Shown here one piece after another: positions 1 through 7,979 of a DNA stretch of 55,541 bases. The DNA comes from Candidatus Binatia bacterium (GTDB taxonomy: Bacteria > Desulfobacterota > Binatia > Bin18). Below the pieces are notes generated by a model. It saw nothing but the letters and a program-made list of their open reading frames with translations, was not told where the DNA came from and made no database searches. Location: contig JAJDTY010000063.1 of assembly GCA_022826945.1 (NCBI GenBank), positions 1-55,541 on the forward strand. The letters run 5' to 3'. The translations under genes and the position numbers were made by a program. Positions within the stretch are counted from its first letter, which is position 1, and every line of letters begins with the position of its first letter.

Positions 1-341
1 CGGTACTCTGCGGGCGCACGAGGGTGAGAGGTGATGAAGGAAAGAATCTCGCCATATTGACTGAAGCCGGCGAAGACGCCGACGCCATGGTTGATCGGAC
101 CCGTACACTCATCGCCACCACCGTTGCAAAGGTAGGACGTCGCAAACTAGAGCGCTTCACGATAAGTTGTAGCCGTCCAGTCCACGCTCGTCGGGAAGGC
201 CAAGGGTCTGCCCCAAGCGGCCGAAGAGGGGCCAGGGGTAGTTCCCCTCCTGGGAGGGCGGCCAGGAGGGCCGCCATGCGGGCTGGAAGCCCGCACTCCT
301 AGAGGAAGAGAGAGACACGTTACACAACATCGTGATTTGCT
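1..341. other. left-edge segment without an assignable gene
   Basis: I cannot assign a gene here. A 92-codon plus-strand frame from a GTG at 24 resembles no family I know, and its second half runs through palindromic, low-complexity DNA, so it is more likely non-coding or a worn gene end. The last 90 bases hold a pair of GC-rich hairpins (listed separately). The convergent end of the His-rich gene lies at 342, so part of this segment may act as a transcription end. Confidence 0.4.
257..295. repeat. double-hairpin REP-like repeat
   Basis: Two adjacent palindromes are visible. GGCGGCC at 257-263 pairs with GGCCGCC at 269-275. GCGGGCT at 279-285 pairs with AGCCCGC at 289-295 around a GGA loop. 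The second has the same design as the hairpin at 13225-13243 (GCGGGCA, TCT loop, TGCCCGC), which suggests a dispersed intergenic repeat family. It lies just past the 3' end of the His-rich gene. Confidence 0.5.
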
Positions 342-2306
342 CTAGCGTCCAATCGTATCTGACAGCTTCATTTTTTTCTGGACGGCAGTGACATAGCCTC
401 CACCGCCCAGCGGTGTGGGAACCTCAAGCTGTTGGATGATTTCTGCCTGAGCCGTGTTGATGACCGAGATCAGGCCGTCTCCGCCGTGCGTGACAAATCC
501 CCAATATCCGTCTGGAGTCAGCGCCGGGAGTCGTAAATGCTGTCCATCCGCAAGTGGTGGCAGGTCTGGATCAAGCGGTTCCTGTAAGGCCGGAAGCGCA
601 ATCGTTGTCATGATCTGCGTGAATGTCGGAGACTGGGGGTCGGCATCAAGCAGGAACGCGCGATCGCCCTGCGGGCCTTGCAGGATGTAGAGCGCCACGG
701 TTTTGGAGAGGGCAAAGCGGTGCAACAATCCCGGACCGAGGGCGACTCGGGTGACTGCCCCAGTTTCGATATTGCCGATATACGCGTCGTTTGACCATTT
801 GGTCCAATCGGTCGGATCCGTAGAATCATCTCGAATAAAGGAAAAAACTGTCCGTTGGTCATCGGCAAGGCGCATATACAACGCACGCCCTCCACTGCGT
901 TCAGCAGTGTCATAGGGCAGGGTAATACCAGGTGTCAGATCACCGCCATCGATATCTGAACACTCAATGCCCATGTCAGTCGCTGAGCAATATACTTTCA
1001 GCTTATGGCTGATCACATCGCCCTGAGGCCGGGAACCTAATTCAACATCGCTGAGGAACGCCTCTTCGTTACTGATGAGGCGACTGAGACGAAAGGCTTC
1101 ATGAATGCCTGCTTCATGATGGTCGTGCTCGTCCTCGCCCTCGTGGTCGTCCTCACCCTCGTGGTCGTCCTCGCCCTCGTGGTCGTCCTCGCCCTCGTGG
1201 TCGTCCTCACCCTCATGGTCGTGGTCGTCCTCGCCCTCGTGGTCGTCCTCGCCCTCGTGGTCGTCCTCACCCTCGTGGTCGTCCTCGCCCTCGTGGTCGT
1301 GGTCGTCCTCGCCCTCGTGGTCGTCCTCACCCTCGTGGTCGTGGTCGTCCTCACCCTCATGGTCGTCCTCGCCCTCGTGGTCGTCCTCACCCTCGTGGTC
1401 GTCCTCGCCCTCGTGGTCGTGGTCGTCCTCACCCTCGTGGTCGTCCTCACCCTCGTGGTCGTCATGAGCCTGAGTGCTATACGCAAAAGGCAACTCGCTT
1501 CCGAGGCGCTGCAAAAGCATGTCAGGGCTTCTGGCGATTGCTATACCAGGCACTTCACTCTCAATAGGGCTGGTCACAATGGTGCTATAGGACGAAGAAG
1601 TCCACCAGCGTAAATCGACCACGGAGACAGACCCTCCACCTGTGCCGTGGTCGTCCTCATGACCATGTTCCTCGTCGTGGTCACCATGCTCCTCGTCGTG
1701 GTCATCCTCATGACCATGCTCATCCGCGTCATGGTCGTCATGCGCGCCCTCGTCATGGTCTCCGTGGTCCTCGTGGTCGCCGTCCTCGGCAGGCACTGTG
1801 CCCGAAGCAACTGCGGCAAATTCCATCTTTGGATGCACTGCAATCTGGCCAACTCCGCCCATCCAGTTCACGACTGCGCGGCCAATGATGGCCGGCTCCC
1901 CTCTGAGATTCATCTTGAGCATGATCATCTCGCCGCTCATACCGGCCTCGCTGTGGGTGTCAGCGTGACCGTGCTCGTCCTGATGACCGTGCTCGTCCTG
2001 ATGACCGTGCTCATCCTCACCCTCGTGCTCATCCTGCGGGGCGGCCTCTTCATTGATGAAGATGAGCCGTTCTCCTTTGAGGGGAAGAAAGCCTGCCTGT
2101 GGAGCCATCCGTATGTTATCGAACTCCGCCTGCAAGGCGAGTGATGGGAGTTCATAGACGTAGAGCTTCTCCGCTGCCGGGTCGGCGACGATAAGCTGCC
2201 CATCGTTTTGGGCAAGAGTCGGTAGTGCCCAGACGAACAGCAAGAGGAAAGCAATACTCCAGCGGATGATGAAGCTCTGGAGGGATATAATACTCTTATC
2301 GCGCAT
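342..2306 (-). CDS. secreted His/Asp/Glu-repeat protein, putative zinc-binding beta-propeller (AztD-like)
   Basis: A 654-residue protein with an N-terminal signal peptide (hydrophobic stretch about residues 14-32, likely cut after a TLAQ segment). Three acidic, histidine-rich tracts lie at about residues 91-121, 174-221 and 279-399. The third has about 17 copies of an HEGEDD-type unit. Between and after them are beta-strand-like segments (LIVADPAAEKLYVYEL, WGFVTHGGDGLISVINT) of the kind seen in beta-propellers. AztD periplasmic zinc chaperones combine a propeller with a His-rich loop, so a periplasmic zinc (or other divalent metal) chaperone or buffer is the best guess. No zinc transporter gene is adjacent. 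Start: ATG at 2306 with AGGAAA about 9 bases upstream. Confidence 0.6.
   Translation of the reverse strand: MRDKSIISLQSFIIRWSIAFLLLFVWALPTLAQNDGQLIVADPAAEKLYVYELPSLALQAEFDNIRMAPQAGFLPLKGERLIFINEEAAPQDEHEGEDEHGHQDEHGHQDEHGHADTHSEAGMSGEMIMLKMNLRGEPAIIGRAVVNWMGGVGQIAVHPKMEFAAVASGTVPAEDGDHEDHGDHDEGAHDDHDADEHGHEDDHDEEHGDHDEEHGHEDDHGTGGGSVSVVDLRWWTSSSYSTIVTSPIESEVPGIAIARSPDMLLQRLGSELPFAYSTQAHDDHEGEDDHEGEDDHDHEGEDDHEGEDDHEGEDDHEGEDDHDHEGEDDHEGEDDHDHEGEDDHEGEDDHEGEDDHEGEDDHDHEGEDDHEGEDDHEGEDDHEGEDDHEGEDEHDHHEAGIHEAFRLSRLISNEEAFLSDVELGSRPQGDVISHKLKVYCSATDMGIECSDIDGGDLTPGITLPYDTAERSGGRALYMRLADDQRTVFSFIRDDSTDPTDWTKWSNDAYIGNIETGAVTRVALGPGLLHRFALSKTVALYILQGPQGDRAFLLDADPQSPTFTQIMTTIALPALQEPLDPDLPPLADGQHLRLPALTPDGYWGFVTHGGDGLISVINTAQAEIIQQLEVPTPLGGGGYVTAVQKKMKLSDTIGR
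1125..1466 (-). repeat. 18-bp coding tandem repeat (HEGEDD units)
   Basis: About 17 near-identical 18-bp units encode the six-residue HEGEDD motif. Four of them carry an extra Asp-His pair, making 24-bp units. Differences between copies are mostly synonymous (GCC/ACC and CTC/CAT changes on the plus strand), and the frame is kept throughout. The array is inside the secreted protein gene and should be prone to slippage-driven length change. Confidence 0.9.
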
Positions 2307-2360
2307 GATTCTTATTTCCTTTTCTCATAAGGGCGCTTTTCTCTCTTGATGAACGGGAGT

Positions 2361-2389
2361 CTAATATCAAGGGTTTAATGTATTTGCAA
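2361..2389 (-). promoter_or_regulatory. possible sigma70-type promoter of the His-rich gene
   Basis: On the minus strand TTGCAA (2389-2384) is followed after 17 bases by TATTAG (2366-2361). This gives a start near 2354 and a leader of about 48 bases. Each hexamer matches the consensus at 4 of 6 positions. I found no clear Zur box. Confidence 0.35.
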
Positions 2390-2518
2390 TTGGGTTGTAA
2401 AAATATCGTTGTCCATCAATCTGGACGGGCGAGGAGCCAGGATTGAGGGAGGGTTCAAGCTGGTAGCCGCAGGGCCGACCGACAGTCTTCCCGACGGACC
2501 GGACCGGCCACCACAGAC

Positions 2519-4105
2519 CTATAGGCCGTGTCGGTCACGAAGGATGGTCGCAGCCTGAGTGATGGCCGTCAGTTTTTGTTCGGCAAGCGTGGCTGACGCG
2601 ATGGGATTATCCGCAAACGTGGCAAATCCGCAGTCGGGGGTCAGGAGAAGACGATCAGCCCCAAAAAGACGGATGGCCTTCTCCGCCTTTGCGACAATCT
2701 GGTCTACTGTCTCAAGGCTGTGCGTCTTCTGATTCACCACCCCAACGCCGACGCGCCGGTCGTCCGGTAGGCCGCGCAACACAGCCTCATCTCCAGCCCG
2801 GGGCGTGCAGAGTTCCAGCATGAGCGTGCCCACTGCGACGTTCTTCAGTACAGGCAGGAGTGGCTCATAGTCGCCGGCCAGGGCCACACTTTCATCCGGC
2901 GTCCAGTTGCCACGACAGATATGCAGCGCCAGGCGTTCCTGAGGCAGGTTGGCGACCGTCTGATTAATGAGCGATTCGGCAAAGGCCAACTCCGCCGCCG
3001 CCTCGCGCTTCTCTCCCAACGCACCACACATAAACGTGCGATTGTTCGAGGTCCCGCTGAAGACGACCTCGGTCAGTACGGGTTCGTCCAGTTGAACCAG
3101 CGAGACGCCAGCGGCAAGCAAAAAGTGGAGTTCCTCGCGCAGGACCCGGACGACATCTATGGCGAGTTCTTCCCGCGTGTCATAGGCCCGGTCGGAGATG
3201 CACTCCATCCACATCGTGCGGGTCAGTAGATAGGGGCCAGGTAGGGCGATCTTGAGAGGACAGTCGGTCAGGCTGGCGAGAAAACTTGCCTCGTGAACGG
3301 TCAGCGAGCGGCTTCTGCCCAGCGGTCCGAAAACGGCCGGATGGCGTACCTTGCCGGCCGGGACATCCAAGGCACGCAACTCGCGCTCGAACTCTTCGGG
3401 ATCATCGACATACGGCAACAGATCGGTAATGGGAATCAACTGGCAGTTGTCGAGTAGCCCGCCGACAAAACTGGCATAATTATCCCGGCGCTGTTCGCCG
3501 TCGGTGAGCACATCGACGCCGGCCCGCTGCTGGGCCGCCATCGCCAGTCGCACGGCATCATCAGCGGTCTGGTCAAATTCTTCAGCCGACATGCGGCCTT
3601 CGAGATGATCGTTGAGGGCGCGCAACAGCCAGGGTGGTCGCGGCCAACTGCCGACGCCCATGACAGACAGGGGAGCAATAGTCGGAGCTGGGACCGGCTG
3701 CGGCAGGTGGTCGGGAATCACGACCTCGGCGATGGGCTGGGTAATTGGCGCGTATTCCTTTTCGCGTGCTGAACGGTGTTTCGCCTTCTTCTTTTTCTTT
3801 TTTGAGGGGCTCATTGGCTCGGGCTCAGCGGAGCGGAGGTCTGGAGCCCGACCCTTTGAGACCAGGAAGCTGTTCTGCCTGCCTCGGCTGATATGGGAGA
3901 CCAGGTCGTTTCCGGTCAGACGGCACCAGGCCGGCAAGTCTTCGACGACCGAGGTTTCGGTGGACAGGATTTCGAGCAGTTGGCCGGGCGCAAGGGGATC
4001 AATATGCTTACGAATCAGCAACAACAGGCCATTGCCACAGTCGAGGTCTCCACCGTCAAAACTGTCCGTCGGCCGGTATGGGTGTGTCTGAGTATCGGAA
4101 TCCAT
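2519..4105 (-). CDS. TusA-like domain fused to a core-MetE methionine synthase-like domain
   Basis: A 528-residue two-domain protein. Residues about 17-80 look like a TusA/SirA-type sulfur-carrier fold (PGQLLEIL, then LPAWCRLTGNDLV). The usual CPxP active-site segment is replaced by LDCGNGLLLL, leaving Cys23 near the expected place and Cys61 later. A linker follows with a run of lysines (102-107) and a Pro-rich stretch. Residues about 145-528 match the C-terminal half of cobalamin-independent methionine synthase. All four zinc ligands are present: H395, C397 (HIC), E431 and C492 (DCG), plus a QLDEP segment at 338-342. The MetE N-terminal domain is missing, as in core-MetE proteins. Start: ATG with AGGAG upstream. 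It follows the DsrE gene by 54 bases and is divergent from metY. Role (inference): methyl transfer to homocysteine, possibly with protein-bound sulfur. Confidence 0.8.
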   Translation of the reverse strand: MDSDTQTHPYRPTDSFDGGDLDCGNGLLLLIRKHIDPLAPGQLLEILSTETSVVEDLPAWCRLTGNDLVSHISRGRQNSFLVSKGRAPDLRSAEPEPMSPSKKKKKKAKHRSAREKEYAPITQPIAEVVIPDHLPQPVPAPTIAPLSVMGVGSWPRPPWLLRALNDHLEGRMSAEEFDQTADDAVRLAMAAQQRAGVDVLTDGEQRRDNYASFVGGLLDNCQLIPITDLLPYVDDPEEFERELRALDVPAGKVRHPAVFGPLGRSRSLTVHEASFLASLTDCPLKIALPGPYLLTRTMWMECISDRAYDTREELAIDVVRVLREELHFLLAAGVSLVQLDEPVLTEVVFSGTSNNRTFMCGALGEKREAAAELAFAESLINQTVANLPQERLALHICRGNWTPDESVALAGDYEPLLPVLKNVAVGTLMLELCTPRAGDEAVLRGLPDDRRVGVGVVNQKTHSLETVDQIVAKAEKAIRLFGADRLLLTPDCGFATFADNPIASATLAEQKLTAITQAATILRDRHGL

Positions 4106-4159
4106 GCTCTCCTATTCCCGTACTCCGCTTCCCTCTCTGGGAAAGGGGTGGGGCGTGTC

Positions 4160-4522
4160 CTAATACGACACGCTCGGCGTACCACCGGCCAGGAACTCGA
4201 CCAGCTTGGCACCACCAACAATCTTGGCCCCCGGCACAAGATTGTTCTCATCCAGGCCGCGCTTCTTAAAGCAGGGCGAGCACACGTAAATCGTGCCGCC
4301 GGCTTCAGCAAAATTGGTCATCAGTTCTTTGAGCGGAGCAAAGCCGTCCTCATGAACATCGTCGGCATAGCCGTTGACGGCCAGACGCACGCCCTCGGTG
4401 CTCAAGAATACCAGGGTGTCCTGGTCCGAGCCCACCGCGGCATTGGCAATTACAAAGGCGACGGTTGCCTTGTCGGTATTATCCTTTGAGTGAGTCAGTG
4501 AAACACAGAATTGTCCTGCCAT
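4160..4522 (-). CDS. DsrE/TusD-like sulfur-relay family protein
   Basis: A 120-residue protein with the DsrE/DsrF-like pattern: an N-terminal beta strand followed by DKATVAFVIANAAV, then LVFLSTEGV, and a C-terminal cysteine segment TIYVCSPCFKKRG. Members of this family bind persulfide sulfur and pass it to TusA-like partners. The start ATG has AAGGAG 9 bases upstream. It is the first gene of a two-gene operon with the TusA-like/MetE fusion, which is exactly the partner type expected. It is divergent from the homocysteine-forming metY gene. The function in methionine sulfur supply is inferred from context. Confidence 0.75.
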   Translation of the reverse strand: MAGQFCVSLTHSKDNTDKATVAFVIANAAVGSDQDTLVFLSTEGVRLAVNGYADDVHEDGFAPLKELMTNFAEAGGTIYVCSPCFKKRGLDENNLVPGAKIVGGAKLVEFLAGGTPSVSY

Positions 4523-4564
4523 AACGTGTACTCCTTTGTAGTCCTTGCTTTGTCGAGCGCGGAC

Positions 4565-4593
4565 ATCATAGCCAGAGACGCTGACTGAGACAA
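4565..4593 (-). promoter_or_regulatory. promoter of the dsrE-like / tusA-metE operon
   Basis: On the minus strand TTGTCT (4593-4588) and TATGAT (4570-4565) are separated by 17 bases. TATGAT matches 5 of 6 positions. Transcription would begin near 4558, about 36 bases before the DsrE start codon. The 140-base divergent region shared with metY shows no SAM or cobalamin riboswitch that I can recognise. Confidence 0.5.
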
Positions 4594-4662
4594 CAATGTT
4601 ATAGCCCTATGCGCCGGAATCGGCTAAGACTGTATGAGCCATGAAAGGAAGAGGAGAATCGC

Positions 4663-5961
4663 ATGGGCGCAGACGATCCCAACGAACGTAAATACGGCTT
4701 TAATACGCGTCAGTTGCACGCAGGACAAAACCCCGACCCAACGACGGGCAGCCGAGCCGTTCCGATTTATCACACCACGAGTTACCAGTTTAAGAATACC
4801 GAGCACGCGGCCAATCTGTTCGCGCTGAGCGAACCCGGCAATATCTATACGCGCATCATGAACCCGACCAACGATGTGCTGGAACAGCGGGTCGCCGCCC
4901 TTGAGGGTGGGGTGGGGGCGCTGGCGGCCAGCAGCGGGCACGCGGCGCAGATGATGGCTATCATGGCGCTGTGCGGCCAGGGCGACCATATTGTGACCAG
5001 CAGCCGGCTGTACGGCGGTACGTTTAATCAGTTCGCGCATACCTTTCCGCGCATGGGCATTACCTCGACCTTTGTGGACCCGACCAAGCCGGAGGAGTTT
5101 GAAAAAGCCATCCAGCCCAATACCAAAATTATCTATGGTGAGACCCTGGGCAACCCGGATATTACGGTCTTTCCCTTTGATGAAGTGTCGGCCATTTCCC
5201 AGGCGCATAATATCCCGGTGATGATCGACAACACGTTTGCCACGCCATACCTATGCCGACCGTTCGAGTGGGGCACGCATATTGTGACCCATAGCACGAC
5301 CAAGTTTCTGAGCGGCCACGGCACCGCCATCGGCGGCATGATTGTGGATGGCGGCAATTTCGATTGGACCAGCGGGCGCTTTCCGAATTTTACCGAACCG
5401 GACCCGTCGTATCACGGCCTGGTATACGCCAACCTCGGCGCGCCGGCCATGATACTCAAATCGCGCGTGCAAATTCTGCGTGACGTGGGCGGCTGTCAGG
5501 CGCCGTTTGACAGCTTTACGACCCTGCTCGGGATCGAGACGCTGAGCCTGCGCATGGAACGCCACGTCGCTAACGCCCAGCAGGTCGCCGAGTTTTTGGA
5601 GAGCCATGCCGGCGTGAATTCTGTCGCCTTTCCTGGGCTGGCCAACAGCCCGGACCATGAAAAGGCCAAAAAATATTTGCCGCTCGGACCCGGCTCGATC
5701 ATGGGCTTTCAGATCAAGGGTGGCCGAGCCGCGGGTGAGAAGTTCATTAACAGTCTCAAGCTGCACAGTCATGTGGCCAATGTCGGGGATGCCAAGAGCT
5801 TGGCGATTCACCCGGCCAGTACGACCCATAGTCAACTCAATGAAGACGAGTTGATCAGTGCTGGAGCAACAGTCGATTTTGTCCGGCTGAGCGTTGGCTT
5901 GGAAGATATTGACGACATCATCTGGGATCTGGAACAAGCCCTGCACGCAGCCACTGGGTAG
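4663..5961 (+). CDS. metY: O-acetylhomoserine sulfhydrylase (homocysteine synthase)
   Basis: A 432-residue PLP enzyme of the Cys/Met metabolism family. It carries the typical TRQLHAGQ start, the TTSYQFKNTEHAANLFAL segment, GNIYTRIMNPT, the substrate loop SSRLYGGT, the conserved MIDNTFATPYLC segment and the PLP-lysine region HSTTKFLSGHG. The length fits the long MetY-type sulfhydrylases rather than cystathionine synthases. It converts O-acetylhomoserine plus sulfide to homocysteine in the cytosol. The start ATG at 4663 has AGGAG upstream. metX, which makes its substrate, follows after a repeat-filled gap, and the DsrE/TusA-MetE operon diverges upstream. Confidence 0.95.
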   Translation: MGADDPNERKYGFNTRQLHAGQNPDPTTGSRAVPIYHTTSYQFKNTEHAANLFALSEPGNIYTRIMNPTNDVLEQRVAALEGGVGALAASSGHAAQMMAIMALCGQGDHIVTSSRLYGGTFNQFAHTFPRMGITSTFVDPTKPEEFEKAIQPNTKIIYGETLGNPDITVFPFDEVSAISQAHNIPVMIDNTFATPYLCRPFEWGTHIVTHSTTKFLSGHGTAIGGMIVDGGNFDWTSGRFPNFTEPDPSYHGLVYANLGAPAMILKSRVQILRDVGGCQAPFDSFTTLLGIETLSLRMERHVANAQQVAEFLESHAGVNSVAFPGLANSPDHEKAKKYLPLGPGSIMGFQIKGGRAAGEKFINSLKLHSHVANVGDAKSLAIHPASTTHSQLNEDELISAGATVDFVRLSVGLEDIDDIIWDLEQALHAATG

Positions 5962-5993
5962 GCTGGTCGAGGCGGAATGCGTTTCAATGCGGA

Positions 5994-6085
5994 ACCCACC
6001 CCGCTGCTTCGCAGCACCCCTCCCAAGGGGGGACTATTTTTCCCTTCCCCTCCTCGGAGGGGTGGCCGAAGGCCGGGGTAGGTCC
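5994..6085. repeat. MITE-like palindromic intergenic element
   Basis: A dense set of nested inverted repeats between metY and metX. These are CCCACCCC with a GCTGC-TTC-GCAGC stem, then CCTCCC/GGGGGG arms, CCCCTCC/GGAGGGG arms and GGCC-GAA-GGCC. The two halves are roughly complementary, so the whole can fold into one long cruciform. The left half matches 13281-13312 (CCCACCCC, a TTC-loop stem, ACCCCTCCCAAG), so it is a dispersed family. Confidence 0.6.
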
Positions 6086-6106
6086 CTGGGAGTGATGGAA
6101 TAGATC

Positions 6107-7321
6107 ATGAGCACAAATGGCTCAGTCGGGCTTGCTCAGCCTCAGCAATTGACTTTTGCTGAGGCTGAGCCCTTTCAGTTGGACAGCGGGGCCACCCTTG
6201 GTCCGGTGACCATGGCGTATGAAACCTACGGCCAACTCAACGCCGACCGGACCAACGCCATTCTTATTACGCATGCCCTGAGCGGCAGCGCGCATGCGGC
6301 CGGCTACCATCAGCCGGACGAGTCCAAAACCGGCTGGTGGGACGACTGCATCGGACCGGGCAAAGCCTTTGATACCAATAAATTCTTTATTATTTGCAGT
6401 AATGTCCTGGGCGGCTGCTACGGCTCGACCGGACCGGCATCCCCCGATCCGGCGACCGGCAAACCGTATGGCATGCGTTTCCCGGTCGTGACCATTGGGG
6501 ACATGGTGCGTGCTCAGGTTCGGCTGATCGATCATCTGGGCATAGACACCCTGCTGTGTGTGGCCGGCGGCTCAATGGGCGGCATGCAGGCGCTTGAATG
6601 GGCGGCTCATTATCCGCACCGGCTGAAAGCCGCCATTCCCATTGCGACCACCGCCCATCACAGCCCCATGCTGATTGCCCTGAGCGAAGTGGGACGGCAG
6701 GCGATTTATGCCGATCCGGCCTGGAATAATGGGGATTATTACGACGCGGGTCTCAAGCCTGATGCCGGCTTAGCGGTCGCCCGCATGGTTGGTCATATTA
6801 CCTATCTGAGCGAAGAGTCCATGCAGCAGAAGTTCGGACGGCGGCTCCAGGATCAGGTGCGGTACGGCTATGAGTTTCGTTCCGAGTTTCAGGTCGAGAG
6901 CTACCTCAAATACAAAGGTCATAATTTTACGCGCCGGTTTGATGCCAACAGCTATCTGTATGTGACCAAGGCGATGGACTATTTTGATCTGAGCGCAGAG
7001 ACCGGGTCGGTGGCGGCCGCCTTTGCCAACTCGGCCGACCTGCACTACCTGGTGCTGAGCTTTACCAGTGATTGGCTCTATCCGAGCTATCACAGCAAGG
7101 AACTCGTCAGCGCGCTCACCGCAGCCGGTGCGGATGTGACCTATTTGGACGTCCAAAGCTCATGGGGACATGACGCGTTTCTGCTTGAGGTCGAAACCAT
7201 GACCAAGCTACTCAGCGGCTTTCTGGAGCGTTTGGTCCAATCGGAGCGGGTGGCCCTCCCGCCCGGTTTCCCGCCATCCGGCTCACCAAAGGAGCAGACA
7301 AAGACCGAGGCCGCGGCATGA
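6107..7321 (+). CDS. metX: homoserine O-acetyltransferase
   Basis: A 404-residue alpha/beta-hydrolase-fold acyltransferase. Visible hallmarks are MAYETYGQLN near the start, ILITHALSGSAHAAG, the nucleophile elbow GGSMGGMQALEW and the C-terminal histidine segment WGHDAFLLE. It transfers an acyl group (acetyl in most homologues) to homoserine, committing it to methionine synthesis. The gene lies after metY and overlaps metW by four bases (ATGA at 7318-7321), so these two are translationally coupled. A succinyl rather than acetyl donor cannot be excluded from sequence alone, although the MetY partner argues for acetyl. Confidence 0.93.
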   Translation: MSTNGSVGLAQPQQLTFAEAEPFQLDSGATLGPVTMAYETYGQLNADRTNAILITHALSGSAHAAGYHQPDESKTGWWDDCIGPGKAFDTNKFFIICSNVLGGCYGSTGPASPDPATGKPYGMRFPVVTIGDMVRAQVRLIDHLGIDTLLCVAGGSMGGMQALEWAAHYPHRLKAAIPIATTAHHSPMLIALSEVGRQAIYADPAWNNGDYYDAGLKPDAGLAVARMVGHITYLSEESMQQKFGRRLQDQVRYGYEFRSEFQVESYLKYKGHNFTRRFDANSYLYVTKAMDYFDLSAETGSVAAAFANSADLHYLVLSFTSDWLYPSYHSKELVSALTAAGADVTYLDVQSSWGHDAFLLEVETMTKLLSGFLERLVQSERVALPPGFPPSGSPKEQTKTEAAA

Positions 7322-7971
7322 GTGGTGAGGCTGAACCGTCTGCGCCTCCGCGTCCGATCGCATCGAGCGGGAGTCCGGTCTTGCTGCGGTCAGACCTCCT
7401 CGCCATTGCTGACATGGTCCCGGCCGGGTCACGGGTTTTGGACCTGGGTTGTGGTGACGGGGCTCTGCTCGAATATCTGGTGCGTAGCAAGCAGGTGACG
7501 GGACGCGGCGTAGAACGCAGCGAAGAGGGTATGCTTGCCTGTGTCCGGCGTGGACTGAGCGTGCGCCAGGGAAACCTGGAAGAGGGACTGGCCGATTACC
7601 CGGATGCGAGTTTTGACTCGGTGATTTTGAGTCAGACTCTGCCCTTTCTGAACGATCCGGCCATGATCCTGAGTGAGATGCTCCGGGTCGGCAGCCGCGC
7701 GATTGTCAGTTTTCCGAACTGGGGCTTTTGGCGCTGTCGGCTCGAAATGCTCGTGGCCGGCCGTATGCCGCAGGTCTTTGATCTGGCCGAGCGGTGGTAC
7801 GAAGCGCCGCGCTGGCAAGCGTTCACTGTGGCTGACTTTTGCGACTTTTGTCACCATTTGGGCTTTGGCATATTGGAAGAGATCTATTTATCCCGGAGCC
7901 AGCGTTTGAAGAGTCCGCGCTACAAAAACTTACGCGCCACAACCGCAGTCTTTGCGTTGCAGCGCTTTTAG
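7318..7971 (+). CDS. metW: methionine biosynthesis protein MetW
   Basis: A 217-residue class I methyltransferase-fold protein. It has motif I VLDLGCGDGALLEYL, the characteristic GRGVERSEEGM stretch, and SFPNWGFWRCRLEMLVAGRMP, which is typical of MetW. MetW nearly always sits directly behind metX, as here with a 4-base overlap, and is thought to activate or partner MetX; its own methylation substrate is unsettled. The unusual N-terminal 20 residues (Ser/Pro-rich) are likely disordered. Confidence 0.92.
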   Translation: MSGEAEPSAPPRPIASSGSPVLLRSDLLAIADMVPAGSRVLDLGCGDGALLEYLVRSKQVTGRGVERSEEGMLACVRRGLSVRQGNLEEGLADYPDASFDSVILSQTLPFLNDPAMILSEMLRVGSRAIVSFPNWGFWRCRLEMLVAGRMPQVFDLAERWYEAPRWQAFTVADFCDFCHHLGFGILEEIYLSRSQRLKSPRYKNLRATTAVFALQRF

Positions 7972-7979
7972 AGCGCTGA

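Noticed and set aside
24..302. 92-codon frame at the left edge
   Set aside because: No recognisable domain, and the second half crosses palindromic repeats; not listed as a gene.
1125..1466. Possible CRISPR-like array
   Set aside because: The units are contiguous with no spacers and are in frame with a secreted protein, so this is a coding tandem repeat.
1101..1613. Plus-strand frame of 170 residues that is almost all Val/Leu/Ala
   Set aside because: It is the mirror of the His/Asp/Glu repeat on the other strand. It has no ribosome binding site, and a hydrophobic tandem protein is an artefact of the 18-bp repeat.
4523..4662. SAM or cobalamin riboswitch in the divergent methionine region
   Set aside because: I could not find the conserved cores of either class in 140 bases.
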